Source: an uncultured Scytonema sp. (lineage in GTDB: Bacteria > Cyanobacteriota > Cyanobacteriia > Cyanobacteriales > Nostocaceae). From it: 37,200 bases of DNA. The notes under the pieces were generated by a model. It saw only the letters and a list, made by a program, of their open reading frames with translations, had not been told where the DNA came from and did not search any database. The stretch is taken from NCBI GenBank assembly GCA_937873135.1, contig CALMVQ010000352.1, positions 1-37,200 of the forward strand, in the 5' to 3' direction. A program made the position numbers and the translations under genes. Positions 8,577-15,693 of this stretch are shown one piece after another; within the stretch, counting starts at the first letter, position 1; the number at the start of each line of letters is the position of its first letter.

Positions 8577-9185
8577 ATGCTAAAAGTTATGCACTCTGCC
8601 GCCAATTCACCCACTCCTCCAACTTCCAAATGGGAGGATTTAATCAAAATTCCAACCCCAAATTCCGTTCAGTGGGACAATATCAAAACCCAGTTGGACT
8701 TGGTGCTGTTGGCGCTAGAAACATTTACCAACATTGGCTCTGAGGCAATGCTTCAAGCGGCAATTCACCTAGATTTAGAGTCAAGGGTGCCAGATCGAGT
8801 GGCTCTTTGGCGGTTGCGTCAGTCAAATCCAATACGTAAAGGTCAAGGAGGAAGAAAAAAATTAGATGTAGAAGAAGCGCGATCGCTTGTACTGATCGCT
8901 TGTTACTTAGCAAAAGAGCATCAAGAATCGATCCGTCGTGCTGTTGGTGTGTTAGAACAAATGGCAGAAAATAATCGTGAACCTCACCAGGCTGCCATAA
9001 TTGGAGATTACGTTGATGCTTTCTGTAATACATACCAAGAGCGGATGGAAGAGGATGCCACAATATCCACAAATGAACTCACCCGCCTAGCATTGAAATT
9101 GCTAATTGATTTACTTTTCTATAGTAGTCCTGGTGGACATCGCCGTCTTTGGCTAGCACTCATAGACCGTTCAACCAAATTTTAG
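8577..9185 (+). CDS. DUF3038 domain protein
   Basis: A 202-aa soluble protein of the cyanobacterial DUF3038 family, recognised from LDLVLLALETFTNIGSEAML, VPDRVALWRLRQSNPIRK and LDVEEARSLVLIACYLA. Function unknown. The first Met is at 8577; a second in-frame Met (8589, MHSAANSPTPP) is equally acceptable and neither has a good ribosome binding site. The next gene, DUF4335, starts 54 bp later on the same strand. As far as I know the two families are usual neighbours in cyanobacteria, so they probably form one transcription unit and may work together. Confidence 0.85.
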   Translation: MLKVMHSAANSPTPPTSKWEDLIKIPTPNSVQWDNIKTQLDLVLLALETFTNIGSEAMLQAAIHLDLESRVPDRVALWRLRQSNPIRKGQGGRKKLDVEEARSLVLIACYLAKEHQESIRRAVGVLEQMAENNREPHQAAIIGDYVDAFCNTYQERMEEDATISTNELTRLALKLLIDLLFYSSPGGHRRLWLALIDRSTKF

Positions 9186-9239
9186 ATTTTAGATTCCAAC
9201 AATCCAAAATCCTTAATAGCCCTGCTTGCAGTTCCTGCC

Positions 9240-10928
9240 ATGCCTGTATCAAATTATGTAATTCGTCGGTATACACCACCCACTTGTACGCTAGAAATCC
9301 TGGCGCAAAGCTCTGCTTTGTCCCGTTGGATGGGAAAATCAGTCTTGAAGCAACTCCGCTTTGAGCTTCACTTTGACGATCCGCAACTGCCAGAAGAACG
9401 GAGGATCTCAATTCAAGGTGATCGCGATCAACTTGAATCTTTGTGTGTAGCAGTCACAAACTACGTTCAAGACTTCATCGAAAAACCACCTGAAAAATTC
9501 TGGGCAACTTTAGAACCCCAGGATAGCAACATATCTGATGACAATGAAGCGAAAGATATTCACACTTCTTCGCTTCAACAAATCAATACATTAAAATCTT
9601 TTAGTACCCAGATACAAGGTTCGGATATACGCCTGCAACCAAGCGGTCGTATGATTCATAATCTGTTTCTTGGAAACTTAGCTTCCTCAGCATCTGGATC
9701 TGTCATTCCTCTGGGCCTACTGCAACTTTTTGATTTGGCAACTGCCTTAGACGATTACTCCAATGATGTTGTCGCTTTGCCAACTCTGAATAATCCCACA
9801 AGTACAGCATTACCTGCTTGGACACCTGTTGCAGCAGTTTTAGTTATAGGTGTTGCTTTCCTACCCATGACTTTGCAATATGCTAACCACACTCAACAGC
9901 AGAAAACAGCTAAAAAACTAACTCCCGTACAAGAGAATATCGCCTTAAATCCTTCTGCTTCACCTAACCTTTCAACACCTTTACCCGCACTCACCCCTCC
10001 AGACACTTTTCTTTCATCACAGCCAAAGCCACCTCTAGGCAGCAACGTTCCATTGCTAGGTTCTACCGCAGTAGCACCCAGCTCCCTCACATCTCCTCGT
10101 ACTACTCTGCTTACAAAATCCCCAACATCTGCCAAATCTTTTCCTCCAATATCTCAAACACCTTCCAATTTCACTTACCCCCCAACATCTCAAACACCCT
10201 CCAATCTCACCAATCCTACGTCGCTTCCATTGACAGGAAAGACACTAACTATACCCAAAACACCCGAAACGACAGTTCCAAACCTTTCCATTCCATCAAG
10301 TACAGCTGCACTCCCTAAACTACCAAATCCGCCAGTTAACATTCAATCGAATACCAAAAAGAATGGTACTAAAGCGATTGCTCAAGGTGAAATTCCTTTA
10401 CCTCAGACTCAGTCGCCCTTGAACACTCTTTCTCCTGCACTCAGTACATCCCCTGATTTTTCAGCAGTTTCTCCACCTGTTTCTGCCTTACCTAATTTAA
10501 GTGGTAGCGGTGGCCGTAATCAACTAGCTAATTTCCAAAGCTCCTCCATAGCAACTCCTAGTTCCAGTACTGATGCATTAGTGGCTAGATTGCGACAAAA
10601 TCACAAAACCACCATAGCCACTGCTCCCACAAATCGCTCATTGGTAGACGCAACCCAATTAGGTGAAGCTAAAGATTACTTGAAAAAACATTGGCAGCCA
10701 CCTACTCAATTAAAGCAAACAATTGAGTATAGTTTAGTTATCGGTATTGACGGCTCAATTGAACGAATCTTACCCTTAGGAAAGGCGGCACGAGATTACG
10801 TTGATCGCACGGGAATGCCCCTTATTGGTGAACGTTTTGTTTCTCCTAATAAAAATGGGCAAGCTGTCAGAATTCGGGCTGTATATAGTCCTGATGGTAA
10901 GGTGCAGACCTTTCAGGAGTCTGAATGA
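9240..10928 (+). CDS. DUF4335 domain protein, one membrane segment, Pro/Ser/Thr-rich linker
   Basis: A 562-aa protein. The N-terminal DUF4335 domain (about 1-90, NYVIRRYTPPTCTLEI) includes GDRDQLESLCVAVTNYVQDFI. A single membrane helix lies at about 190-212 (WTPVAAVLVIGVAFLPMTL). Then comes a long low-complexity stretch rich in Pro, Ser and Thr (about 225-455) containing near-repeats of PPTSQTPSNLT. The C-terminal domain (about 465-562) contains YSLVIGIDGSIERILPLG. The topology suggests a cytoplasmic N-domain and a linker carrying the C-domain to the other side of a membrane; orientation is inferred. It follows DUF3038 and ends without an obvious terminator. Function unknown; such linkers often span cell wall or crowd membranes. 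Confidence 0.85.
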   Translation: MPVSNYVIRRYTPPTCTLEILAQSSALSRWMGKSVLKQLRFELHFDDPQLPEERRISIQGDRDQLESLCVAVTNYVQDFIEKPPEKFWATLEPQDSNISDDNEAKDIHTSSLQQINTLKSFSTQIQGSDIRLQPSGRMIHNLFLGNLASSASGSVIPLGLLQLFDLATALDDYSNDVVALPTLNNPTSTALPAWTPVAAVLVIGVAFLPMTLQYANHTQQQKTAKKLTPVQENIALNPSASPNLSTPLPALTPPDTFLSSQPKPPLGSNVPLLGSTAVAPSSLTSPRTTLLTKSPTSAKSFPPISQTPSNFTYPPTSQTPSNLTNPTSLPLTGKTLTIPKTPETTVPNLSIPSSTAALPKLPNPPVNIQSNTKKNGTKAIAQGEIPLPQTQSPLNTLSPALSTSPDFSAVSPPVSALPNLSGSGGRNQLANFQSSSIATPSSSTDALVARLRQNHKTTIATAPTNRSLVDATQLGEAKDYLKKHWQPPTQLKQTIEYSLVIGIDGSIERILPLGKAARDYVDRTGMPLIGERFVSPNKNGQAVRIRAVYSPDGKVQTFQESE

Positions 10929-11282
10929 AAAACTTGATATTGAACCAATGTTAGATACACTTGCTGTTATATGTAAACAGATGACAGCGAACGTTTCTAC
11001 TTTTCAAAAATCATTTTTCCCCGAATCGTGCAGTAGGTACAATAGTCCTTACTAATAGCCATTTTTAGATGTATGTACCACAATTGCGGCATTCTATTGG
11101 GGAGTGATATAGTCCATTAATGTGAAAATTGCTGGCTGTAACGTAACGTATCAGATAGGGCATCGAAATTCAGATGTTGCTAATTTTATGCCATTAGCTC
11201 AGTTCAGTTGTAAAACTCGTACCATTACTGATGCTGCCTCAAGGTAGTAAGTAATACCATTATATTTAAATATGGTTCCTCA
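10929..11282. other. Intergenic region, no feature supported
   Basis: About 350 bp between DUF4335 and the YiaA/B gene. An AT palindrome ATATTTAAATAT (11262-11273) lies just upstream of the next start and could hold a -10 element, but nothing firm can be said. No ORF or RNA gene seen. Confidence 0.5.
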
Positions 11283-11573
11283 ATGGGTAGGGATATGCAA
11301 CAATTTAGTTCCCAAAAAGATAGTAACGCTTGGGTTATTCAAACATGGGCGGCTTTTGTCCTTTCTCTTTCTATGACGACTATTGGTATCGTCAATTTGC
11401 CCGTAAGTAGCTGGGTAAAAGGTTTCATGGGAATGGGATTAACTTTTTCTGTAGGTTCCACTTTTACTTTGGCAAAAACTACTAGAGATTTGCATGAGTC
11501 AAGAAGACTGACAGCCAGAATTGATGAGGCAAAAGTTGAAAAGTTGCTGTCACAGCACGATAATATAAAATAA
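11283..11573 (+). CDS. YiaA/YiaB two-helix inner membrane protein
   Basis: A 96-aa membrane protein with the YiaA/B two-helix domain: helix 1 at about 16-38 (WVIQTWAAFVLSLSMTTIGIV), a short loop with LPVSSWVKGFMGMG, helix 2 at about 48-66 ending SVGSTFTLAKTTRDLHE, then a charged cytoplasmic tail. Function is unknown; the family is often tied to stress or envelope roles without direct proof. The ATG at 11283 and the one at 11295 are both possible starts; neither has a well-spaced ribosome binding site. It is a single gene converging on the ferredoxin operon, with hairpins between. Confidence 0.85.
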   Translation: MGRDMQQFSSQKDSNAWVIQTWAAFVLSLSMTTIGIVNLPVSSWVKGFMGMGLTFSVGSTFTLAKTTRDLHESRRLTARIDEAKVEKLLSQHDNIK

Positions 11574-11626
11574 ATCCCAGCCACTAAATAATATCAATGT
11601 CTTTAATAAATATCAATAAATAAAAA

Positions 11627-11647
11627 ATGGCCGGTTCAACCAGCCAT
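11627..11647 (-). terminator. Intrinsic terminator of the DUF2997-ycf35-ferredoxin operon
   Basis: ATGGCCGGTT (11627-11636) and AACCAGCCAT (11638-11647) form a hairpin with one mismatch. On the minus strand it is followed directly by TTTTTTATTT (complement of 11618-11627). It lies 125 bp after the ferredoxin stop and 54 bp beyond the stop of the convergent YiaA/B gene. Confidence 0.7.
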
Positions 11648-11685
11648 CTATCATAGGTAAGCATTTAGATATCAATACACTTTTG

Positions 11686-11752
11686 ATACAACTTGTATAA
11701 ATAGTTCATATTGTTGAACATTTATACAACTCTTTTGTAAGCGATCTCGCTT
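11686..11752. promoter_or_regulatory. Cluster of overlapping palindromes downstream of the ferredoxin gene
   Basis: Three structures in 67 bp: ATACAA-C-TTGTAT (11686-11698); a long hairpin TTGTATAAATAGTTCA/TGAACATTTATACAA (11693-11708 and 11715-11729), 15 pairs with one bulge and a 6-nt loop; and AAGCGA-TC-TCGCTT (11739-11752). The first two share a strand and are mutually exclusive. Position 20-86 bp after the ferredoxin stop suggests mRNA 3' stabilisation or protein binding. Confidence 0.6.
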
Positions 11753-11771
11753 GCTTTAAGATGCTTACACT

Positions 11772-12227
11772 TTAATAGCTGGATTTCTTACGGTTCAATC
11801 TGCGCTTTTTACGCCGCTGTTCGGCAGTTATAACTGCTTGGTCTACTGGATATCCAATCAGAGGAATTACTTGATACTTACGTTCTTCTTCCAACTTTTT
11901 AAGTTCAGTGTAATCCATCCAGTGAATGCAATCAACTGGACAAGTGTCAATTGCTTCTTGAATAACTTCCTCTGGATCAGCGTCTTGCCGGATAGCTCGC
12001 GATCGCCCGTAATCTGACTCAATGTAAAATGTGTTACGGGCAACATGAGCACAGTGCTTGCAGCCAATACAGGTAATTTCATCAACATAAACACCTTTTT
12101 GCCGCAGCACACCGCCTAATTCTGGTTCTAAACCCGACCGTTCTGAATCGTACCGTAAAAAGCCACCTAATTCTGGCTCTAATCCAGAGCGATTCTCTTC
12201 ATCTTCTGGCGGCAAAAAATCAGACAT
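11772..12227 (-). CDS. [4Fe-4S] ferredoxin-like protein with duplicated RSGLEPELGG motif
   Basis: A 151-aa cytoplasmic electron-transfer-type protein. The N-terminus (about 10-44) has two tandem copies of RSGLEPELGGxLR. Residues about 45-100 form a ferredoxin domain with CIGCKHC and a later CPVDC, enough for one [4Fe-4S] cluster. The C-terminus is Lys/Arg rich (RRKKRRLNRKK). The start is MSDFLPPEDEE (ATG 12227), whose A is also the last base of the upstream stop codon (TAATG), indicating translational coupling to ycf35. The frame is open four codons further but that would overlap ycf35. Known as a conserved cyanobacterial ferredoxin; its redox partner is not established as far as I know. Third gene of a DUF2997-ycf35-ferredoxin operon. 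Confidence 0.9.
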   Translation of the reverse strand: MSDFLPPEDEENRSGLEPELGGFLRYDSERSGLEPELGGVLRQKGVYVDEITCIGCKHCAHVARNTFYIESDYGRSRAIRQDADPEEVIQEAIDTCPVDCIHWMDYTELKKLEEERKYQVIPLIGYPVDQAVITAEQRRKKRRLNRKKSSY

Positions 12228-12613
12228 TAGGCACTCCAACGCTGTACAACTAGGCGAATAGAACCATCCTCATTTTTTTGTTCTTCGGTAACTTGAAAGC
12301 CAACGCCAACAGTTTCTTTTACTACTGTGTGGTAAGCATAGCGCTGGGTTACTTGGCGCAAAAATCCTTCAACAGACTTATTTTGCTGCCAATATTGCAA
12401 GTCGGCAACGAGTTCATATTCTTTTCCATTCTGTTTGAAACCTACATCGTAACCATTGTCTTGCTCAATGGCGATTTCTGCTGTATGGGTTTGACCGCGA
12501 TATCCCCGCACTTCGCAGGGTCCTTCTTTCCAGTTTATACCCAAGTCAGTCAGAGCATCTTTTAAGGATTCAATGTTACGGATTTGGGTTTTAATTTGGC
12601 TAAAGTGTGACAT
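12227..12613 (-). CDS. ycf35: Ycf35 / DUF1257 protein
   Basis: A 128-aa protein of the Ycf35 (DUF1257) family, whose homologues are also encoded in some red-lineage plastid genomes. Recognised from MSHFSQIKTQIRNIESLKDALTDLG, then EVRGYRGQ, then VGFKQNGKEYELVADLQYW, and the C-terminal LVVQRW. No membrane segment, no cofactor motif; function unknown. Its stop codon shares one base with the ferredoxin start, and DUF2997 lies 37 bp upstream, so the three are co-transcribed. The repeated pairing of DUF1257 with DUF2997 in genomes suggests that their products act together; this is inference from known neighbourhood. Confidence 0.93.
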   Translation of the reverse strand: MSHFSQIKTQIRNIESLKDALTDLGINWKEGPCEVRGYRGQTHTAEIAIEQDNGYDVGFKQNGKEYELVADLQYWQQNKSVEGFLRQVTQRYAYHTVVKETVGVGFQVTEEQKNEDGSIRLVVQRWSA

Positions 12614-12650
12614 GGTGGCTGTTAATCAATGAAACTAAAGTTTACGTGAA

Positions 12651-12860
12651 TTACCACTCGCTAAAAGTGGTTTGTGTATTCACCACCCCAGACTGCTGCA
12701 CTTTGGTGGCGAAGTATTCTGAGGTTGGCTCATGACTAAGTACTTGTCCCAGCTGTGCCTCTATTGCTGCTGTGACTTCAGCGCAAGAAGCACCCACAAT
12801 GCCAGTGACTTTTTCTTGTACCCGACCATCTGGATAGATAATGAATTCTAATGTCTCCAT
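12651..12860 (-). CDS. DUF2997 protein
   Basis: A 69-aa protein starting METLEFIIYPDGRVQEKVTGI and containing GASCAEVTAAIEAQLGQV; this is the DUF2997 pattern, a small alpha/beta protein of unknown function usually next to DUF1257. ATG at 12860 is chosen; an upstream TTG (12878) would add six residues not typical of the family. First gene of the operon with ycf35 and ferredoxin. Its promoter should lie within about 12861-13000, but I cannot place it. The conserved Cys in GASC is a candidate functional residue. Confidence 0.85.
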   Translation of the reverse strand: METLEFIIYPDGRVQEKVTGIVGASCAEVTAAIEAQLGQVLSHEPTSEYFATKVQQSGVVNTQTTFSEW

Positions 12861-13320
12861 GCTTTTTGCCAACCACAATTAAGTAGGCTTTGTCAGTACT
12901 GAATCCTATATAGGGCTAGGGATACAGCCATCAGAAACAGTATTTTCCCTCATTATATAAAATATCTATTGTTAACTAATGTTCCATCTCTCAAAATATA
13001 TATCTCATAAAGTTTACAAAAATTATTGTTTTAATGAGTGGATACATCAGCCTATTGTTAGTTTCCCTTAACTCTATCCATAAGTCAAGGTCAGATATCA
13101 ACTTGTTTTACTAAATGATAAAAATCATCGAAAACTACAGCAGTATTAATAAGAAACGCGTCTAAATTAGAAAAACGTCAAAATTATCAAAATATCTGTT
13201 ATTGTCTTGAATTTTGGCAAAATAACGCAGTTAAGAGTCAAATAAAGATTGTCTTTTACATTAACTTGAAGCAGGTTTGTAGGTTTTCGCTGTTCTAGAT
13301 TTGAGAAAATTCTCCTCATT
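12861..13320. other. AT-rich upstream region of the DUF2997 operon
   Basis: Non-coding A/T-rich DNA with no supported ORF. It presumably includes the minus-strand operon promoter near its left end and perhaps a plus-strand promoter for the structured region that follows. A small hairpin GAGAA-AA-TTCTC is at 13303-13314. Confidence 0.5.
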
Positions 13321-13331
13321 TTCGACTAACG

Positions 13332-13600
13332 GCATGTTAGACAGGTCATTTTTCGACCCTACTGCCGATTAAGGGTCTTACACGAAACGTGAAGTCTGCC
13401 GGACAGAAAATTCACAGTAGGGACATGCAAGGACTGAGGGAAAGTTATGCCATCGCGCGGGTAGGCGCACCCGCTTTGAAGAAAGGAAGTAATCGATCCA
13501 AAATAAGTGGAGTCCAGTAACTAAGCCTATGGGACAAATTTATTTGTTCGACGGTGGGATATTTAGAGAATACGGCTACAATAAGAAGGAGAATTTCCTT
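13332..13600. ncRNA. Candidate structured RNA element (unknown family)
   Basis: A GC-richer island between AT-rich DNA. Nested pairing: GCATGT (13332-13337) with ACATGC (13423-13428), continuing on the 3' side into CAGTAGGG (13415-13422) with CCCTACTG (13357-13364); 14 pairs with a 19-nt bulge on the 5' side. Inside are CTT-a-CACG/CGTG-AAG with an AAA loop (13377-13394) and TCTG/CAGA (13395-13407). A second domain is closed by GGACT (13431-13435) and AGTCC (13511-13515) and contains GCGGGT/ACCCGC (13457-13474). A last hairpin AAGGA/TCCTT is at 13586-13600. No Rfam family is recognised and strand is undetermined. A 3' UTR of the minus-strand 184-aa gene is the main alternative. Confidence 0.4.
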
Positions 13601-13630
13601 ACATGAACGATATGGGGAGCGTCAAACTAT

Positions 13631-14185
13631 TTATAGTGGTGCGTCTGAAGAGAAAGTTTCTACCATCTTCTCGTCCTGTAATTCTGGTGTTTGAATGATA
13701 AATGGTAAATCAGCTCCCACAAGACCCCTTAGGATGCGTTCTGGAGTTTCGGGAAAAACTATAAATAGAGGATATATATTATTGGTACCCTCACTCAAAA
13801 AATGAGTGTAGCGGGGAGGCATCAGCCACTCATATTCTTTATCCAGCCAAACTTGTGTTTGTCGCCAACGCCCTAATAAGTCAGAAAAGTCTTCATGGGG
13901 ACGATGAATCAAGACAATAATTTCGGCTCCTGTTTTAATTTTCCACTCCGGATCGCACATCAAAATTCCCAGTTCGCAAGGTAGACGAGTTGCTTGTGCA
14001 GGTGTTGTGATGTCACCACGAAAGCGGATAATTGGTAGAGGAATAGTGATGAGGCTTTCATCGGGACGCCGCAAACTGGGAATCATTTCTAAATAGGGGC
14101 GGTGCTGCTTGAGGATAGCGATCGTAGCTAGGCGATCGCAACATGAAGTTAAGCAAATTTCGTAATAGTTTTTTCTTACAGACAT
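13631..14185 (-). CDS. Unrecognised 184-aa protein
   Basis: I do not recognise the family. The protein has no signal peptide or membrane helix and is mixed alpha/beta. It contains stretches such as LPCELGILMCDPEWKIKTGAE, EIIVLIHRPHEDFSDLLGRW and IYPLFIVFPETPERILRGLVG. A Cys pair occurs at the N-terminus (CLTSCCDRLATIAIL). The start at 14185 is the only reasonable ATG. It is transcribed as a single gene on the minus strand, 198 bp downstream of the pilC stop, and is separated from DUF2997 by the structured region. The codon and amino-acid make-up looks like its neighbours, so it is probably a real resident gene of unknown role. Confidence 0.7.
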   Translation of the reverse strand: MSVRKNYYEICLTSCCDRLATIAILKQHRPYLEMIPSLRRPDESLITIPLPIIRFRGDITTPAQATRLPCELGILMCDPEWKIKTGAEIIVLIHRPHEDFSDLLGRWRQTQVWLDKEYEWLMPPRYTHFLSEGTNNIYPLFIVFPETPERILRGLVGADLPFIIQTPELQDEKMVETFSSDAPL

Positions 14186-14383
14186 TGTTATTTAACTAAA
14201 AAACAGGTAGGCAATCAGTAATCAGGGGTCAGCTTTGAATGAAATCATGTAAAATTTTTGCTTGAACCGTGCCTTTTCAAAGTCATACATGCTGGTAGCC
14301 GATCTTATTTAAGAAGTCTGATTTCTTATTCTTTGAGTGTCTTTGTATAAGTCTTATATTTTTAACTTTTAACTGATAATTCC

Positions 14384-15601
14384 CTAACCAAGCTTATCAA
14401 AGACCTTAAACATAGGTAGATACATTGACAACAAAATTGTGCCTACCATTCCACCCAAAACCACAATCATAACTGGTTCTAAAATACTAGTGAGTGATTT
14501 GACTGCCTGTTCAACTTCATCCTCATAGAAATCAGCAACTTTCATCAACATACTATCCAATTCTCCAGTTTCCTCACCGATACTAATCATTTGAATTGCC
14601 ATAGAAGGAAACACTTTCTCTCTTTGCAAAGCAAGACTAATAACGCCGCCTTGTTGAATGTCTGTACGTGCAGCATCTATGGCGTTGGCAATCACTTGGT
14701 TTCCGGATGTATCTCTGACAATTTCTAAACAAGTAAGGATTGGTACACCAGAACGTGTCAAAGCACCAAATGTACGGCTAAAGCGAGCTACTGATGATTT
14801 TTGAATTAAGTCTCCAAATAAAGGTAGTTTTAAGGAAATACGGTCAATAGTTTGACGCCCAACAGGAGTTTTATAATACTGTTTATAAGCAATATTTCCT
14901 CCTATAAAAATTCCAATAACGACTAAAAGTCGCCAACTTCTCAACACTTCGCTTATCCATAGCATAAACTGCGTTAATGGCGGTAATTCTGTTCCTAATT
15001 CTATAAAAATTTTGGCAAAAATCGGGATGAGAAAAACAGTCATACCAATAAAAATAGCAGTTGCCAAAAAACCAACAACCATAGGATAAGCCATTGCTGA
15101 TTTAATTTGGTTTTGTAATCGAGCAACATCTTCTAACAACTTGGCTAAGCGATTCAGTACTTCATCGAGAACACCGCCAACTTCACCAGCCTGAACCATA
15201 CTGACATACAAACCATCAAAGCATTCAGGATGCTTGCGCATTGCATCTGATAGATTCACTCCATTTTGGACATCCGCACTAATGTCTAAAAGAGATTTTT
15301 TCAATTTTGGGTTACTGCATTGCTCTGACAATACTCCTAAACTTCTAACGATTGCGACTCCTGCATTCGTCAAAGCAGCAAATTGACGGGAAAAGACAGC
15401 TCTATCCTTAACCGAAACTTTGACAAATGAGTTTTTAATTTTTTGGAGGTCAAATTTAAAGCCTTGCGATTGCTTGATATCTTGAACGACAAAACCTTGC
15501 TGTCTAAGATTAGTACGGGCTTCCACCAAGGATTCTGCGATAAGTGTTTCTTTTCTATATTTTCCTTGCGAATCCCGAATACGGACAACGAATTTTGGCA
15601 T
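14384..15601 (-). CDS. pilC: Type IV pilus inner membrane platform protein PilC
   Basis: A 405-aa PilC/GspF protein with two T2SSF domains, at about 65-190 (AVFSRQFAALTNAGVAIVRSL) and about 270-395 (VARFSRTFGALTRSGVPIL). Membrane helices are at about 170-195, 218-238 and 378-400. It is the inner membrane platform on which PilB and PilT motors act to extend and retract pili. It is third in pilB-pilT-pilC, 92 bp after pilT; the gap carries three ATTGTGA heptamers. The ATG at 15601 gives MPKFVVRIRDSQGKY, the usual cyanobacterial N-terminus. Length is normal and no disruption is seen. In cyanobacteria the pathway serves phototaxis, hormogonium motility and DNA uptake. Confidence 0.97.
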   Translation of the reverse strand: MPKFVVRIRDSQGKYRKETLIAESLVEARTNLRQQGFVVQDIKQSQGFKFDLQKIKNSFVKVSVKDRAVFSRQFAALTNAGVAIVRSLGVLSEQCSNPKLKKSLLDISADVQNGVNLSDAMRKHPECFDGLYVSMVQAGEVGGVLDEVLNRLAKLLEDVARLQNQIKSAMAYPMVVGFLATAIFIGMTVFLIPIFAKIFIELGTELPPLTQFMLWISEVLRSWRLLVVIGIFIGGNIAYKQYYKTPVGRQTIDRISLKLPLFGDLIQKSSVARFSRTFGALTRSGVPILTCLEIVRDTSGNQVIANAIDAARTDIQQGGVISLALQREKVFPSMAIQMISIGEETGELDSMLMKVADFYEDEVEQAVKSLTSILEPVMIVVLGGMVGTILLSMYLPMFKVFDKLG

Positions 15602-15605
15602 ACAG

Positions 15606-15626
15606 ATTGTGAATTGTGAATTGTGA
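15606..15626. repeat. Three perfect ATTGTGA heptamers upstream of pilC
   Basis: ATTGTGA occurs three times in a row immediately upstream of the pilC start, followed by degenerate TTAGTTG-type units. This is the STRR (short tandemly repeated repetitive) pattern of filamentous cyanobacteria. It displaces any ribosome binding site in that interval. Confidence 0.8.
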
Positions 15627-15693
15627 ATTTTTAGTTGCTAATTGTTAGTTGGTAGTTTTAGACAATAACCAACAACAATTAACAATCCGAGGA

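Noticed and set aside
8540-8743. 67-aa plus-strand ORF
   Set aside because: Overlaps the DUF3038 gene in another frame and has no family pattern.
13332-13600. Known RNA classes (RNase P RNA, tmRNA, SRP RNA, 6S RNA, group II intron, cobalamin or TPP riboswitch)
   Set aside because: None of their diagnostic conserved sequences that I know could be found; left as unknown structured element.
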